Assembly (NCBI RefSeq): GCF_024643285.1
Contig: NZ_JAMSLW010000006.1
Location: 186,001 to 250,000 of the forward strand
DNA from: Parapedobacter lycopersici
Lineage (GTDB): Bacteria > Bacteroidota > Bacteroidia > Sphingobacteriales > Sphingobacteriaceae
Length of the DNA stretch: 64,000 nt
Direction: 5' to 3'
The position numbers and the translations under genes were made by a program. The notes under the pieces were generated by a model that was not told the DNA's origin, ran no database searches, and saw only the letters and a program-made list of their open reading frames with translations. Below are positions 45,127 through 53,428 of the stretch, piece by piece. Position 1 is the first letter of the stretch. Each line of letters begins with the position of its first letter.

Positions 45127-45813
45127 GTGGAAGCGTTGCTCGATTTTTTAAATAATTTAACCAATCCTGACTGGATTGTTGCCCACGGCGGCCTGTATTT
45201 ATTACTGTTTATTGTTTTTGCTGAAACCGGTATTCTCATTGGTTTTTTCCTTCCGGGTGATCCCATCCTGTTTATTGCAGGTATTATCATTGCCAATTTG
45301 ACATTGGGGCCGGTGGATTCCGTGCTTACCCTGCTGTATTGGATTGCCCTGATTTCGGCGGCCGGTATATTGGGTAATTTCGTGGGGTACTGGTGCGGGA
45401 AATATTTTGGACATCGGCTGTTGCGGATGAAAGACAACTGGCTGTTTAAGAAGGAATATATTTTCCGTGCGCAGGAATTTTATGACAAACGTGGCGGGAT
45501 GGCCATTATTCTGGCTCGTTTCCTTCCTGTTGTACGGACATTTGCCCCCATTGTGGCCGGTATCGTGAAGATGGATTTCAAGAAGTTTGCGTTCTACAAT
45601 GTGGTGGGCGGCATTCTTTGGGTAGGCAGTCTGGCAACCCTGGGTTACCTGCTCGGCGAGAACGCCTGGGTCCAGCGCAACCTCGAATATGTCATCATGG
45701 GGATCGTGTTCATCGCTACGGCGCCGGTGCTGGTCAAGCTGGGTACCGGTGCAGGGAAGCGGAAACAGGCAACGGCTGCGGTGGAGACGGAGACTGTGGA
45801 GGAAGAGTGTTAG
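45127..45813 (+). CDS. DedA-family membrane protein
   Basis: A 228-residue integral membrane protein starting at GTG 45127. It has about five helices. ETGILIGFFLPGDPILFIAG and ARFLPVVRTFAPIVAGIVKMDFKKF carry the DedA/VTT signature, with the conserved basic residues in the second segment. Family members act in lipid-carrier recycling (undecaprenyl phosphate flipping) and envelope homeostasis. The soluble tail ends acidic (VETETVEEEC). It has no close operon partner. Confidence 0.9.
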   Translation: MEALLDFLNNLTNPDWIVAHGGLYLLLFIVFAETGILIGFFLPGDPILFIAGIIIANLTLGPVDSVLTLLYWIALISAAGILGNFVGYWCGKYFGHRLLRMKDNWLFKKEYIFRAQEFYDKRGGMAIILARFLPVVRTFAPIVAGIVKMDFKKFAFYNVVGGILWVGSLATLGYLLGENAWVQRNLEYVIMGIVFIATAPVLVKLGTGAGKRKQATAAVETETVEEEC

Positions 45814-46053
45814 TGGGTGACTGGACTGTGGCCGGTAGCTGGTGAGGAGTGGTCTGTGGTCAGTGGAGGGCGGTTGGTGAAGTGTGTAGGCAGTAGGCTA
45901 TAAGCATTAAGCGTTGCGCGCCAGCGTGTTCATGAGCCTCCCGGCAGTGAGCAGGCCGGTTTGGGTACTTTTGCGGTCAGGGGTACCGAAGAACTCACCT
46001 AAATTCGTACCTTTACGGCACGATCACGAAACAGAAAAAGACAGGAATAAATT

Positions 46054-48324
46054 TTGGATTATTTAGCTGGATTGAACCCCTCGCAGCGGGCGGCCGTGGA
46101 ACAGACAAACGGCCCGGTCATGATTGTGGCCGGTGCTGGGTCCGGAAAAACGCGCGTCATTACCTACCGGGTAGCCCACCTGATCAAACAGGGCGTAGAC
46201 CCCTTTCAGATTCTGGTGCTTACCTTTACCAATAAGGCAGCAAAGGAAATGCGCAACCGCATCACCGCGGTGGTGGGCGATGAGGCGCGGAACATCTGGA
46301 TGGGGACATTCCACTCGGTTTTTGCCAAGATACTGCGTGCGGAAGCCGAACACATCGGCTATCCGCGCAATTTTACCATATATGACACGGACGACAGCAA
46401 AAGCCTGCTCCGGACCATTCTGAAGGAGATGCAGCTGGATGATAAGCTGTATAATGCCAATTTCGTGTACAATCGCATCTCTTCGGCCAAGAATAACCTG
46501 ATATCGGCCACGGAATACAGCAGCAACGAACAGATCCAGGCGGATGACTTCTCCAACGGCAGGGGCCAGCTGGGCCAGATTTACCTGACCTACACGCAGC
46601 GCTGCTACAAAGCCGGCGCCATGGATTTTGACGACCTGCTGTTCAAGACGAACGTCCTGTTCCGGGAGTATCCGGAGGTGCTGCACAAATACCAGCACAA
46701 GTTTAAATACCTCATGGTGGATGAGTATCAGGATACCAACTTTTCACAGTACCTGATTGTACGGAAACTGGCGGCAATTAACGAGAACATCTGCGTGGTG
46801 GGCGACGATGCCCAGAGTATTTACGCGTTCCGCGGCGCGAATATCCAGAACATCCTCAATTTTGAAAAGGATTATCCCGACCTGCGGGTGTTTAAGCTGG
46901 AGCAGAACTACCGTTCGACACAGAATATCGTTAATGCAGCCAACAGCATCATCGCCAATAATAAGGACCAGCTGAAGAAAAATGTCTTCTCCGAGAATGA
47001 GCAGGGCGAAAAAATCCGGGTGAACCGGGCGTTCAGCGATAACGAGGAGGGGAAGATTGTTGCGGAGGCTATTGCCCAGGAACGGGCACTGCACGGCGGT
47101 AAATACCTCGATTTTGCCATTCTGTACCGGACCAATGCCCAGTCCAGGGCGATGGAAGAGGCACTCAGGAAGATCAATATCCCCTATAAAATTTACGGGG
47201 GTACCTCGTTTTATCAACGGAAGGAGATTAAAGACCTGATCGCGTATTTCCGGCTGGTATTCAATCCCAGTGATGAGGAAGCCCTGAAACGGGTGATCAA
47301 CTACCCCCGCCGGGGAATCGGCGACACCACGGTCGACCGCATCCTGGTGGCGGCCGATCAGCAGCAGATCACGCTGTGGGATGTGATCGGCAATGCCGCA
47401 TCCTACCTGGACGGCCGGAGTGCGGGTGCGGTCGGCGCATTTGCTGTCCTGATACAGGGCTTTCAGGTGGTGGCAAAAAACCATTCGGCATTTGACGCCG
47501 CCATGCATATTGCACAGCATTCGGGCATACTGAAAGACCTGTATGCGGATAAATCCGTGGAAGGCCTCAGCCGCTATGAAAATATACAGGAGCTGCTCAA
47601 CGGGATCAAGGAGTTCAGCGAACGCGAGGACATTGCCGAAAAGGGACTTGATGTTTTTATGCAGGACGTGGCGTTGCTGACCAATGATGACAATGACAAG
47701 GACCCCAATGCGGATACTGTTTCGCTGATGACTATCCACTCTTCCAAGGGACTGGAATTCCCCAATGTATTTATTGTGGGACTGGAAGAGAACCTCTTTC
47801 CTTCGCAGCTCTCGCTCAATTCGCGCAGCGAGCTGGAGGAAGAACGGCGGTTGTTTTATGTGGCTGTCACCCGGGCGGAAAAGAAACTGTTTCTCAGCTA
47901 TGCTACTTCACGCTACCGCTGGGGCACGCTGAATAACTGCGAGCCCAGCCGGTTCCTGGACGAACTGGACCCGAAGTACCTGGAGCTCGATTTCAGGGCC
48001 AAACCGGCACCGCAGCCGGGCAGTACGTTTGAAGGTGAACGCACGGCATGGCAGCAACGGGATGTTTTTACTAAACCCAAACCCAAGATCGCGCCGAAGA
48101 CAACCTCCATATTGCCCAAGGCACATACCCCGACTCCCGGCTTTGCCCCTTCGGATACGAGCAACCTGCAGGTAGGTATGGAGGTGGAACATGAGCGCTT
48201 CGGCTTTGGCAAGGTGCTGAACCTTGAAGGGGGAAAAGGAGAGGTCAAAGCAACTATTTTCTTCAAAGAATTGGGACAGAAGCAATTGTTGCTTAAATTT
48301 GCAAAACTGAGAATCGTAGGATAA
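46054..48324 (+). CDS. UvrD/PcrA-type superfamily I DNA helicase
   Basis: A 756-residue ATP-dependent 3'-5' helicase for repair and removal of blocked polymerases. It starts at TTG 46054; no ATG lies near. Walker A AGAGSGKT is at 26-33, Walker B is MVDEYQDTNFSQY, and motifs QNYRSTQNI, MTIHSSKGLEF and VAVTRAEKKLF follow in order. The C-terminal Tudor-like domain (VGMEVEHERFGFGKVLNLEG) is the RNA-polymerase-binding fold of PcrA. The DUF4290 gene starts directly after the stop. Confidence 0.94.
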   Translation: MDYLAGLNPSQRAAVEQTNGPVMIVAGAGSGKTRVITYRVAHLIKQGVDPFQILVLTFTNKAAKEMRNRITAVVGDEARNIWMGTFHSVFAKILRAEAEHIGYPRNFTIYDTDDSKSLLRTILKEMQLDDKLYNANFVYNRISSAKNNLISATEYSSNEQIQADDFSNGRGQLGQIYLTYTQRCYKAGAMDFDDLLFKTNVLFREYPEVLHKYQHKFKYLMVDEYQDTNFSQYLIVRKLAAINENICVVGDDAQSIYAFRGANIQNILNFEKDYPDLRVFKLEQNYRSTQNIVNAANSIIANNKDQLKKNVFSENEQGEKIRVNRAFSDNEEGKIVAEAIAQERALHGGKYLDFAILYRTNAQSRAMEEALRKINIPYKIYGGTSFYQRKEIKDLIAYFRLVFNPSDEEALKRVINYPRRGIGDTTVDRILVAADQQQITLWDVIGNAASYLDGRSAGAVGAFAVLIQGFQVVAKNHSAFDAAMHIAQHSGILKDLYADKSVEGLSRYENIQELLNGIKEFSEREDIAEKGLDVFMQDVALLTNDDNDKDPNADTVSLMTIHSSKGLEFPNVFIVGLEENLFPSQLSLNSRSELEEERRLFYVAVTRAEKKLFLSYATSRYRWGTLNNCEPSRFLDELDPKYLELDFRAKPAPQPGSTFEGERTAWQQRDVFTKPKPKIAPKTTSILPKAHTPTPGFAPSDTSNLQVGMEVEHERFGFGKVLNLEGGKGEVKATIFFKELGQKQLLLKFAKLRIVG

Positions 48325-48993
48325 ATGGATAATATGGAATTCGACTATAACAGCACCCGGCCTAAACTGATTTTGGCGGAATATGGCCGCAACGTACAGA
48401 ATATGGTAAACTACATCTGCACGTTGCCAACCAAGGAAGAACGCAACCGCCATGCGCAGGTTGTGATCGATATGATGGGATTCCTGAATCCACATCTGCG
48501 TGACGTGGCTGACTTTAAGCATAAGCTGTGGGACCACCTGCACATCATGTCCGATTTTCAGATCGATGTGGACTCGCCGTATCCCATACCGGAACCGGAG
48601 GCTATCCATCCGAAGCCGGACCCGCTGGGATACCCCCAGCACCGCATCCGGTATAAGCATTACGGACACACCATCGAAAGCATGATCGAGAAGGCGAAAG
48701 CCGTACCTGATTCGGAGAAGCGCCAGCACATGACCCTGGCCATCGCCAATTTCATGAAAATGGCTTACCTGACATGGAATAAGGATTCCGTGGATGACGA
48801 GCTGATCATCGGCGACCTCCGGGAATTATCCGGAGGCGAGCTGCAGCTTAAGTCTGACGTGAGCCTGACGAAACTCGATTTCAAAACCCCGCCTCCCGGT
48901 AACCGGACCAAAGGCGGTACCAACCTCCAGAACGGAAACGGAAAAGGTAAAAAAGTCCAGAACCAGAAGAAACAGAAAGGCAAGCGGCACTAA
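48325..48993 (+). CDS. DUF4290 protein
   Basis: A 222-residue cytoplasmic protein whose ATG follows the helicase TAA with no gap. Residues 1-185 (EYGRNVQNMVNYICTLPTKE, MMGFLNPHLRDVADFKHKLW) match DUF4290, a Bacteroidota family of unknown function. The C-terminus is Gly/Asn/Lys-rich and strongly basic (KGKKVQNQKKQKGKRH), suggesting nucleic-acid contact. The same order helicase-DUF4290-murA recurs in relatives by my recollection. Confidence 0.87.
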   Translation: MDNMEFDYNSTRPKLILAEYGRNVQNMVNYICTLPTKEERNRHAQVVIDMMGFLNPHLRDVADFKHKLWDHLHIMSDFQIDVDSPYPIPEPEAIHPKPDPLGYPQHRIRYKHYGHTIESMIEKAKAVPDSEKRQHMTLAIANFMKMAYLTWNKDSVDDELIIGDLRELSGGELQLKSDVSLTKLDFKTPPPGNRTKGGTNLQNGNGKGKKVQNQKKQKGKRH

Positions 48994-49038
48994 CGTGCGA
49001 AACGCCAACGGCGTGCAGGCACATTTCATGGGTCAACG

Positions 49039-50364
49039 ATGAATGCATTTGAAATATACGGCGGGAAACCACTGCGTGGCACTATTGTACCGCAGGGAGC
49101 CAAAAATGAGGCCTTACAGGTACTGTCGGCCGTGCTGCTGACGGACGAGGAAATCACCATTAGCAACATCCCGGACATTAAAGACGTTAATAAGCTCATT
49201 GAGCTGCTGGGCGAGCTGGGCGTGGAGGTTAACCGCGTGAATGGGGACACCTATACGTTCCGGGCACACGAAATTGATCTCGATTATTTCACATCGGAAG
49301 AATTTAAGGCCAAAGGGGGCGGCCTGCGCGGATCGATCATGATCGTAGGCCCGCTGCTGGCCCGGTATGGCCGGGCGGCAATTCCCAAACCGGGTGGCGA
49401 TAAGATTGGCCGGCGGCGGCTCGATACCCATTTTCTGGGTTTTGAACGGCTTGGCGCCAAGTTTCACTACGATCCTGACACCCATTTTTTTAATGTGGAT
49501 GCCACCAACCTGAAGGGTGCTTATATCCTGATGGATGAAGCATCGGTAACGGGCACTGCCAACATCGTGATGGCAGCGGTACTTGCCCAGGGTACAACCA
49601 CGCTGTACAATGCGGCCTGTGAACCTTACCTTCAGCAACTTTGCCACATGCTGAACCGCATGGGCGCAAAAATCAGCGGCATTGGCTCCAACCTGCTGAC
49701 CATCGAAGGGGTGGACAGTTTGGGCGGTACCACACACCGCATGCTGCCTGATATGATCGAAGTGGGTTCATTTATCGGACTGGCGGCCATGACCGGCTCC
49801 GAGATCACCATCAAGGACGTCCGCTTTAACGAGCTGGGTATTATTCCTTCCGTCTTTTCCAAACTTGGTATCCGGTTCGAGCTGCGGGGCGATGATATTT
49901 TCATCCCTGCCCAGGATAGTTATGCCATCGATACATTCATTGACGGCTCCATCCTGACCATTTCGGACGCACCCTGGCCGGGTTTTACACCCGACCTGCT
50001 CAGTATCGTGCTTGTTGTGGCTACACAGGCTAAAGGCAATGTGCTGATCCATCAGAAGATGTTTGAGAGCCGGCTGTTTTTTGTGGACAAGCTTATTGAT
50101 ATGGGCGCGCAGATCATCCTTTGCGATCCGCACCGCGCTGTCGTGATGGGCCTGGACAAAGCGTTTAAGCTGCGGGGCATCGAAATGACCTCACCGGATA
50201 TCCGCGCGGGGGTTTCACTGCTCATTGCCGCGCTTTCAGCGCAGGGAAAATCCGTGATCCATAATATCGAACAGATCGAGCGGGGATATCAGCATATTGA
50301 GGCCCGGCTGCAGGCGCTGGGAGCCAATATCCGGCGGATAGAAGCCGATCCGAAAACGGGTTAA
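49039..50364 (+). CDS. murA: UDP-GlcNAc 1-carboxyvinyltransferase, Asp-type
   Basis: A 441-residue enzyme of the first committed peptidoglycan step, adding enolpyruvate from PEP to UDP-GlcNAc. Lys22 and Asn23 (GAKNEAL) and the two-domain inside-out barrel repeats are present. The catalytic loop reads PKPGGDKIGRRRLDTH: Asp121 stands where most bacteria have the fosfomycin-target cysteine (Cys115 of E. coli). Enzymes with Asp here, as in Mycobacterium and Chlamydia, stay active but resist fosfomycin. It is 45 bp after DUF4290. Confidence 0.95.
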   Translation: MNAFEIYGGKPLRGTIVPQGAKNEALQVLSAVLLTDEEITISNIPDIKDVNKLIELLGELGVEVNRVNGDTYTFRAHEIDLDYFTSEEFKAKGGGLRGSIMIVGPLLARYGRAAIPKPGGDKIGRRRLDTHFLGFERLGAKFHYDPDTHFFNVDATNLKGAYILMDEASVTGTANIVMAAVLAQGTTTLYNAACEPYLQQLCHMLNRMGAKISGIGSNLLTIEGVDSLGGTTHRMLPDMIEVGSFIGLAAMTGSEITIKDVRFNELGIIPSVFSKLGIRFELRGDDIFIPAQDSYAIDTFIDGSILTISDAPWPGFTPDLLSIVLVVATQAKGNVLIHQKMFESRLFFVDKLIDMGAQIILCDPHRAVVMGLDKAFKLRGIEMTSPDIRAGVSLLIAALSAQGKSVIHNIEQIERGYQHIEARLQALGANIRRIEADPKTG

Positions 50365-50382
50365 TCCACCTGCATTTCTCTT

Positions 50383-51744
50383 TTATCCGGAAATAGCATT
50401 GATAATGTCGTATTGCGTAATGATCGCAATCTGTCCGTATTCGTCTTCCACGAGCACTGCCTGATTGTCTTTGTGGATCAATGAGGAAATCTTATCAATT
50501 GACGTACGGAGGTCAACGAAAGGGAAGGGAGGCGTGCTGATTTCCTGGACCTGGGCGGATTTCAGCGCAGGGTTGTCCAGCAGGGCATTCAGGATATCCG
50601 ATTCCGTGACCTTACCGATTACCATGCCCTGCTGCGTTACCGGAATCTGGGAAATATTGAGCGTTTTCATGGTGTTGAACGTTTCCTGGACGGATTGCTC
50701 CACATCGGCCATGACGAGCGGTACTTCACCCCGTTTTTTCAGGATGCTTTGCGCGGTCAGCTTTTCGTCAGCGAGGAATCCGCGTTCGCGGAGCCAGTCT
50801 TCATTGAACATTTTTCCCATGTAACGTGAGCCATGGTCGTGCAGAATAATCACCACTACATCGTTGTCGGTAAGCCGGTCGGCAAGCTGCAGTAATCCGG
50901 CTACGGCTGCCCCCGCTGAATTTCCCACGAAGATACCTTCGCGGCGGGCAATTTCGCGGGTCATTAATGCCGCGTCCTTATCGGTTACTTTCTCGAAGTG
51001 ATCAATCACCCCGAAATCGACATTTTTCGGCAGGAAATCCTCACCGATTCCCTCCGTGATGTACGGGTAGATTTCGCTTTTGTCAAAAATTCCCGTTTCC
51101 TTGTATTTTTTGAATACCGAGCCATAGGAATCGATACCCCAGACCTGTATGGCCGGATTCTGTTCCTTCAGGTATTTGCCGGCACCGCTGATGGTGCCAC
51201 CGGTACCTACACCAACCACCAGGTGGGTGATCTTTCCTTCAGTTTGTGTCCATATTTCGGGACCGGTCTGCTCATAGTGGGCCTGTGTGTTGGAAAGGTT
51301 GTCGTATTGATTGGCCTTCCAGGAGTTGGGGATCTCACGCGCCAGCCGGCTGGACACCGAATAATAGGAACGCGGGTCTTCCGGGTCGACGTTGGTAGGG
51401 CATACGATTACCTCCGCGCCAAAAGCGCGCAGGGCGTCGATCTTTTCCTTGGACTGTTTGTCCGTTGTCGTGAAAATACATTTGTACCCCTTAATTACCG
51501 CCGCGATGGCCAGCCCCATACCTGTATTGCCCGATGTACCCTCGATGATTGTGCCGCCTGGTTTCAGCAGGCCTGCTTTTTCGGCGTCTTCAATCATCTT
51601 TACGGCCATGCGGTCTTTGATGGAATTACCGGGGTTCGTGGTCTCCACTTTCACCAGGATGGTACCGCTGACGGCCTTGGTGATGCGGTTGAGCTTCACC
51701 AGCGGCGTATTGCCGATGGTTTCCAGGATGTTGTTGTACCACAT
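50383..51744 (-). CDS. Cystathionine beta-synthase / cysteine synthase with CBS pair
   Basis: A 453-residue PLP enzyme. ATG 51744 (MWYNNILETIGNTPLVKL) is correct; a 156-bp in-frame extension runs into the tandem repeat. The PLP lysine is Lys43 in NPGNSIKDRMA; EGTSGNTGMGLA and GVGTGGTISGAGKYLKE bind substrate and phosphate. Two CBS domains (about 335-453) resemble the regulatory tail of cystathionine beta-synthase. It joins serine with homocysteine or makes cysteine; the exact activity is not proven. A -7 element lies 26 bp upstream. Confidence 0.92.
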   Translation of the reverse strand: MWYNNILETIGNTPLVKLNRITKAVSGTILVKVETTNPGNSIKDRMAVKMIEDAEKAGLLKPGGTIIEGTSGNTGMGLAIAAVIKGYKCIFTTTDKQSKEKIDALRAFGAEVIVCPTNVDPEDPRSYYSVSSRLAREIPNSWKANQYDNLSNTQAHYEQTGPEIWTQTEGKITHLVVGVGTGGTISGAGKYLKEQNPAIQVWGIDSYGSVFKKYKETGIFDKSEIYPYITEGIGEDFLPKNVDFGVIDHFEKVTDKDAALMTREIARREGIFVGNSAGAAVAGLLQLADRLTDNDVVVIILHDHGSRYMGKMFNEDWLRERGFLADEKLTAQSILKKRGEVPLVMADVEQSVQETFNTMKTLNISQIPVTQQGMVIGKVTESDILNALLDNPALKSAQVQEISTPPFPFVDLRTSIDKISSLIHKDNQAVLVEDEYGQIAIITQYDIINAISG

Positions 51745-51769
51745 GATGCTATTATGTTGGTGATTAGTA

Positions 51770-51777
51770 CAAAAATA
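51770..51777 (-). promoter_or_regulatory. -7 element TATTTTTG of the CBS-type synthase
   Basis: TATTTTTG on the minus strand fits TAnnTTTG and gives a leader of about 20 nt. The tandem repeats begin immediately behind it, so they flank or form the upstream promoter region. Confidence 0.55.
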
Positions 51778-51782
51778 GGAAT

Positions 51783-52347
51783 AATTGGTGATAGGGGTGA
51801 TTGGTGTTACTTTCTTCCGCAGAAAGTAACCAAAGACTCGCCGCTTGGATCTCTTGCTACAGCGGTAGTGCATCCCACTGCAAGCCGCAAGATCTCCCAT
51901 GCGGCATTTTAAGCGGAACGGAGGGCTGGTGCTTCCTTTCTCGGTAATATAACCTGTTTATTCTTTTTTCTATTTGCTACTCGGGTTTAATTGGTGATTG
52001 GGATAATTGGTGTTACTTTCTTCCGCAGAAAGTAACCAAAGACTCGCCGCTTGGATCTCTTGCTACAGCGGTAGTGCATCCCACTGCAAGCCGTAAGATC
52101 TCCCATGCGGCATTTTAAGCGGAACGGAGGGCTGGTGCTTCCTTTCTCGGTAATATAACCTGTTTATTCTTTTTTCTATTTGCTACTCGGGTTTAATTGG
52201 TGATTGGGATAATTGGTGTTACTTTCTTCCGCAGAAAGTAACCAAAGACTCGCCGCTTGGATCTCTTGCTACAGCGGTAGTGCATCCCACTGCAAGCCGT
52301 AAGATCTCCCATGCGACATTTTAAGCGGAACGGAGGGCTGGTGCTTC
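51783..52347. repeat. 206-bp tandem repeat, 2.7 copies, with nested hairpins
   Basis: Three copies start near 51783, 51989 and 52195 with an exact 206-bp period and only a few base changes; the third ends abruptly at 52347. Each copy has a perfect 10-bp hairpin (arms GTTACTTTCT and AGAAAGTAAC around TCCGC) at 51806-51830, 52012-52036 and 52218-52242. Each also has a 66-nt region (51840-51905 in copy 1) whose ends GCCGC/GCGGC and inner CTTGC/GCAAG and GGATCT/AGATC segments can pair. Copy 3 has GCGAC at the outer arm. It is not coding: the frames encode only translated hairpins. Confidence 0.92.
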
Positions 52348-52582
52348 GTCCGGCTATGGCCATGCGCGGAGGTAAACGGCCTTGAAGCATCGGGAAGCAG
52401 CGAGCAGCAACGCATGTGCAATGACGTGCGGACCAGCAATAACCAAGCGGATTGAAAAAGCGTAGCGGCTGCAATCCGCGCAATAAATGCTTTGCAATCA
52501 GCTGCAACCGGAGCTTCATAGCCTTGATTTTTTGGTTACTTTTTTATCAAGAAAAAAGTAACGCCCCCCCGGCGAGGCTAAA
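52348..52582. other. Non-coding tail of the repeat element
   Basis: Unique sequence following the third repeat copy, up to the hairpin at 52535-52562 and the poly-C run at about 52563-52569. It contains GGCTATGGCCATGCGCGG and short inverted segments, but no gene. I read it, together with the repeats, as one interspersed element bounded by GTTACTTT-type hairpins. Confidence 0.45.
52535..52562. terminator. GTTACTTTTTT hairpin after AMP nucleosidase
   Basis: A perfect 11-bp inverted repeat (GTTACTTTTTT and AAAAAAGTAAC) around a 6-nt loop. It lies 20 bp beyond the AMP nucleosidase stop and could terminate in either direction. Its ends match the GTTACTTT arms of the tandem-repeat hairpins. Confidence 0.55.
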
Positions 52583-53404
52583 TCAGAATTGCAGGTGTTT
52601 TACGGTAAGGCCGTTATTAATCAGCTGTTTCAGCGAATCAATGCCGATTTTGAGATGGGTCTCCACAAACCTGGCTGTTACGCTGGAATCGCTTTCCACG
52701 GTTTTCACCCCTTCGGGAATCATGGGCTGGTCGGACACCAGCAGCAATGCGCCTGTGGGAATCTTGTTGGCAAAGCCGACGGAAAAAATGGTCGCCGTTT
52801 CCATGTCGACCAGCATGGCGCGGATACTTTTGAGGTATTTTTTAAATGCTTTATCGTGTTCCCATACCCGGCGGTTGGTGGTGTAGACCGTACCTGTCCA
52901 ATAGTCCAATGAATAATCGCGTATGGTGGTGGAAATGGCTTTCTGGAGGGCGAATGCGGGCAGGGCGGGTACCTCCTGGGGGAAATAGTCATTCGATGTA
53001 CCTTCACCCCGGATGGCTGCAATCGGCAGCACGAGGTCGCCGATCTTGTTTTTCTTCTTGAGTCCGCCCGCTTTGCCGAGAAAGAGGACCGCCTTCGGCG
53101 CAATGGCCGACAGCAGGTCCATAATCGTAGCTGCCATCGGGCTGCCCATGCCAAAGTTGATGATGGTAATGCCTGCGGCTGTAACGCTCTGCATCGGCTT
53201 GTCGAGCCCCAGGATGGGCGCGTTGTCATGCATCTCCGAAAACAGCTTGACATAATTAGAGAAATTGGTGAGTATAATATACTCACCAAATTCATTCAGT
53301 GGCCGACTGGTATACCGGGGCAACCAGTTGTTTACGATATCTTCCTTCGTCTTCAGTCCGGGTCTAATCGGGCTTTTAACCGGTTTTATTTTCTCGTCGG
53401 CCAT
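52583..53404 (-). CDS. amn: AMP nucleosidase (short form)
   Basis: A 273-residue enzyme of the PNP/UDP phosphorylase fold that splits AMP into adenine and ribose 5-phosphate. TIINFGMGSPMAATIMDLLS, LFLGKAGGLKKKNKIGDLVLP and VDMETATIFSVGFANKIPTGALLLVSD mark the nucleoside and phosphate sites. It lacks the large N-terminal domain of E. coli Amn, as is usual in Bacteroidota. It lies 24 bp downstream of clpX and may be co-transcribed. Confidence 0.92.
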   Translation of the reverse strand: MADEKIKPVKSPIRPGLKTKEDIVNNWLPRYTSRPLNEFGEYIILTNFSNYVKLFSEMHDNAPILGLDKPMQSVTAAGITIINFGMGSPMAATIMDLLSAIAPKAVLFLGKAGGLKKKNKIGDLVLPIAAIRGEGTSNDYFPQEVPALPAFALQKAISTTIRDYSLDYWTGTVYTTNRRVWEHDKAFKKYLKSIRAMLVDMETATIFSVGFANKIPTGALLLVSDQPMIPEGVKTVESDSSVTARFVETHLKIGIDSLKQLINNGLTVKHLQF

Positions 53405-53428
53405 TCTGATCGTGCATTTGCCGTTTAT

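Noticed and set aside
46744-47739. A 331-codon open frame antisense to the helicase gene
   Set aside because: It is an antisense shadow of a well-supported helicase with all motifs intact on the other strand.
51745-51900. A 52-codon upstream extension of the CBS-type synthase
   Set aside because: It reads through the promoter element and a copy of the tandem repeat; the conserved family start (MWYNNILETIGNTPLV) begins at 51744.
51783-52582. Insertion sequence
   Set aside because: No transposase frame and no target-site duplication are visible; the repeats are tandem rather than terminal, so it is described only as a repeat element.
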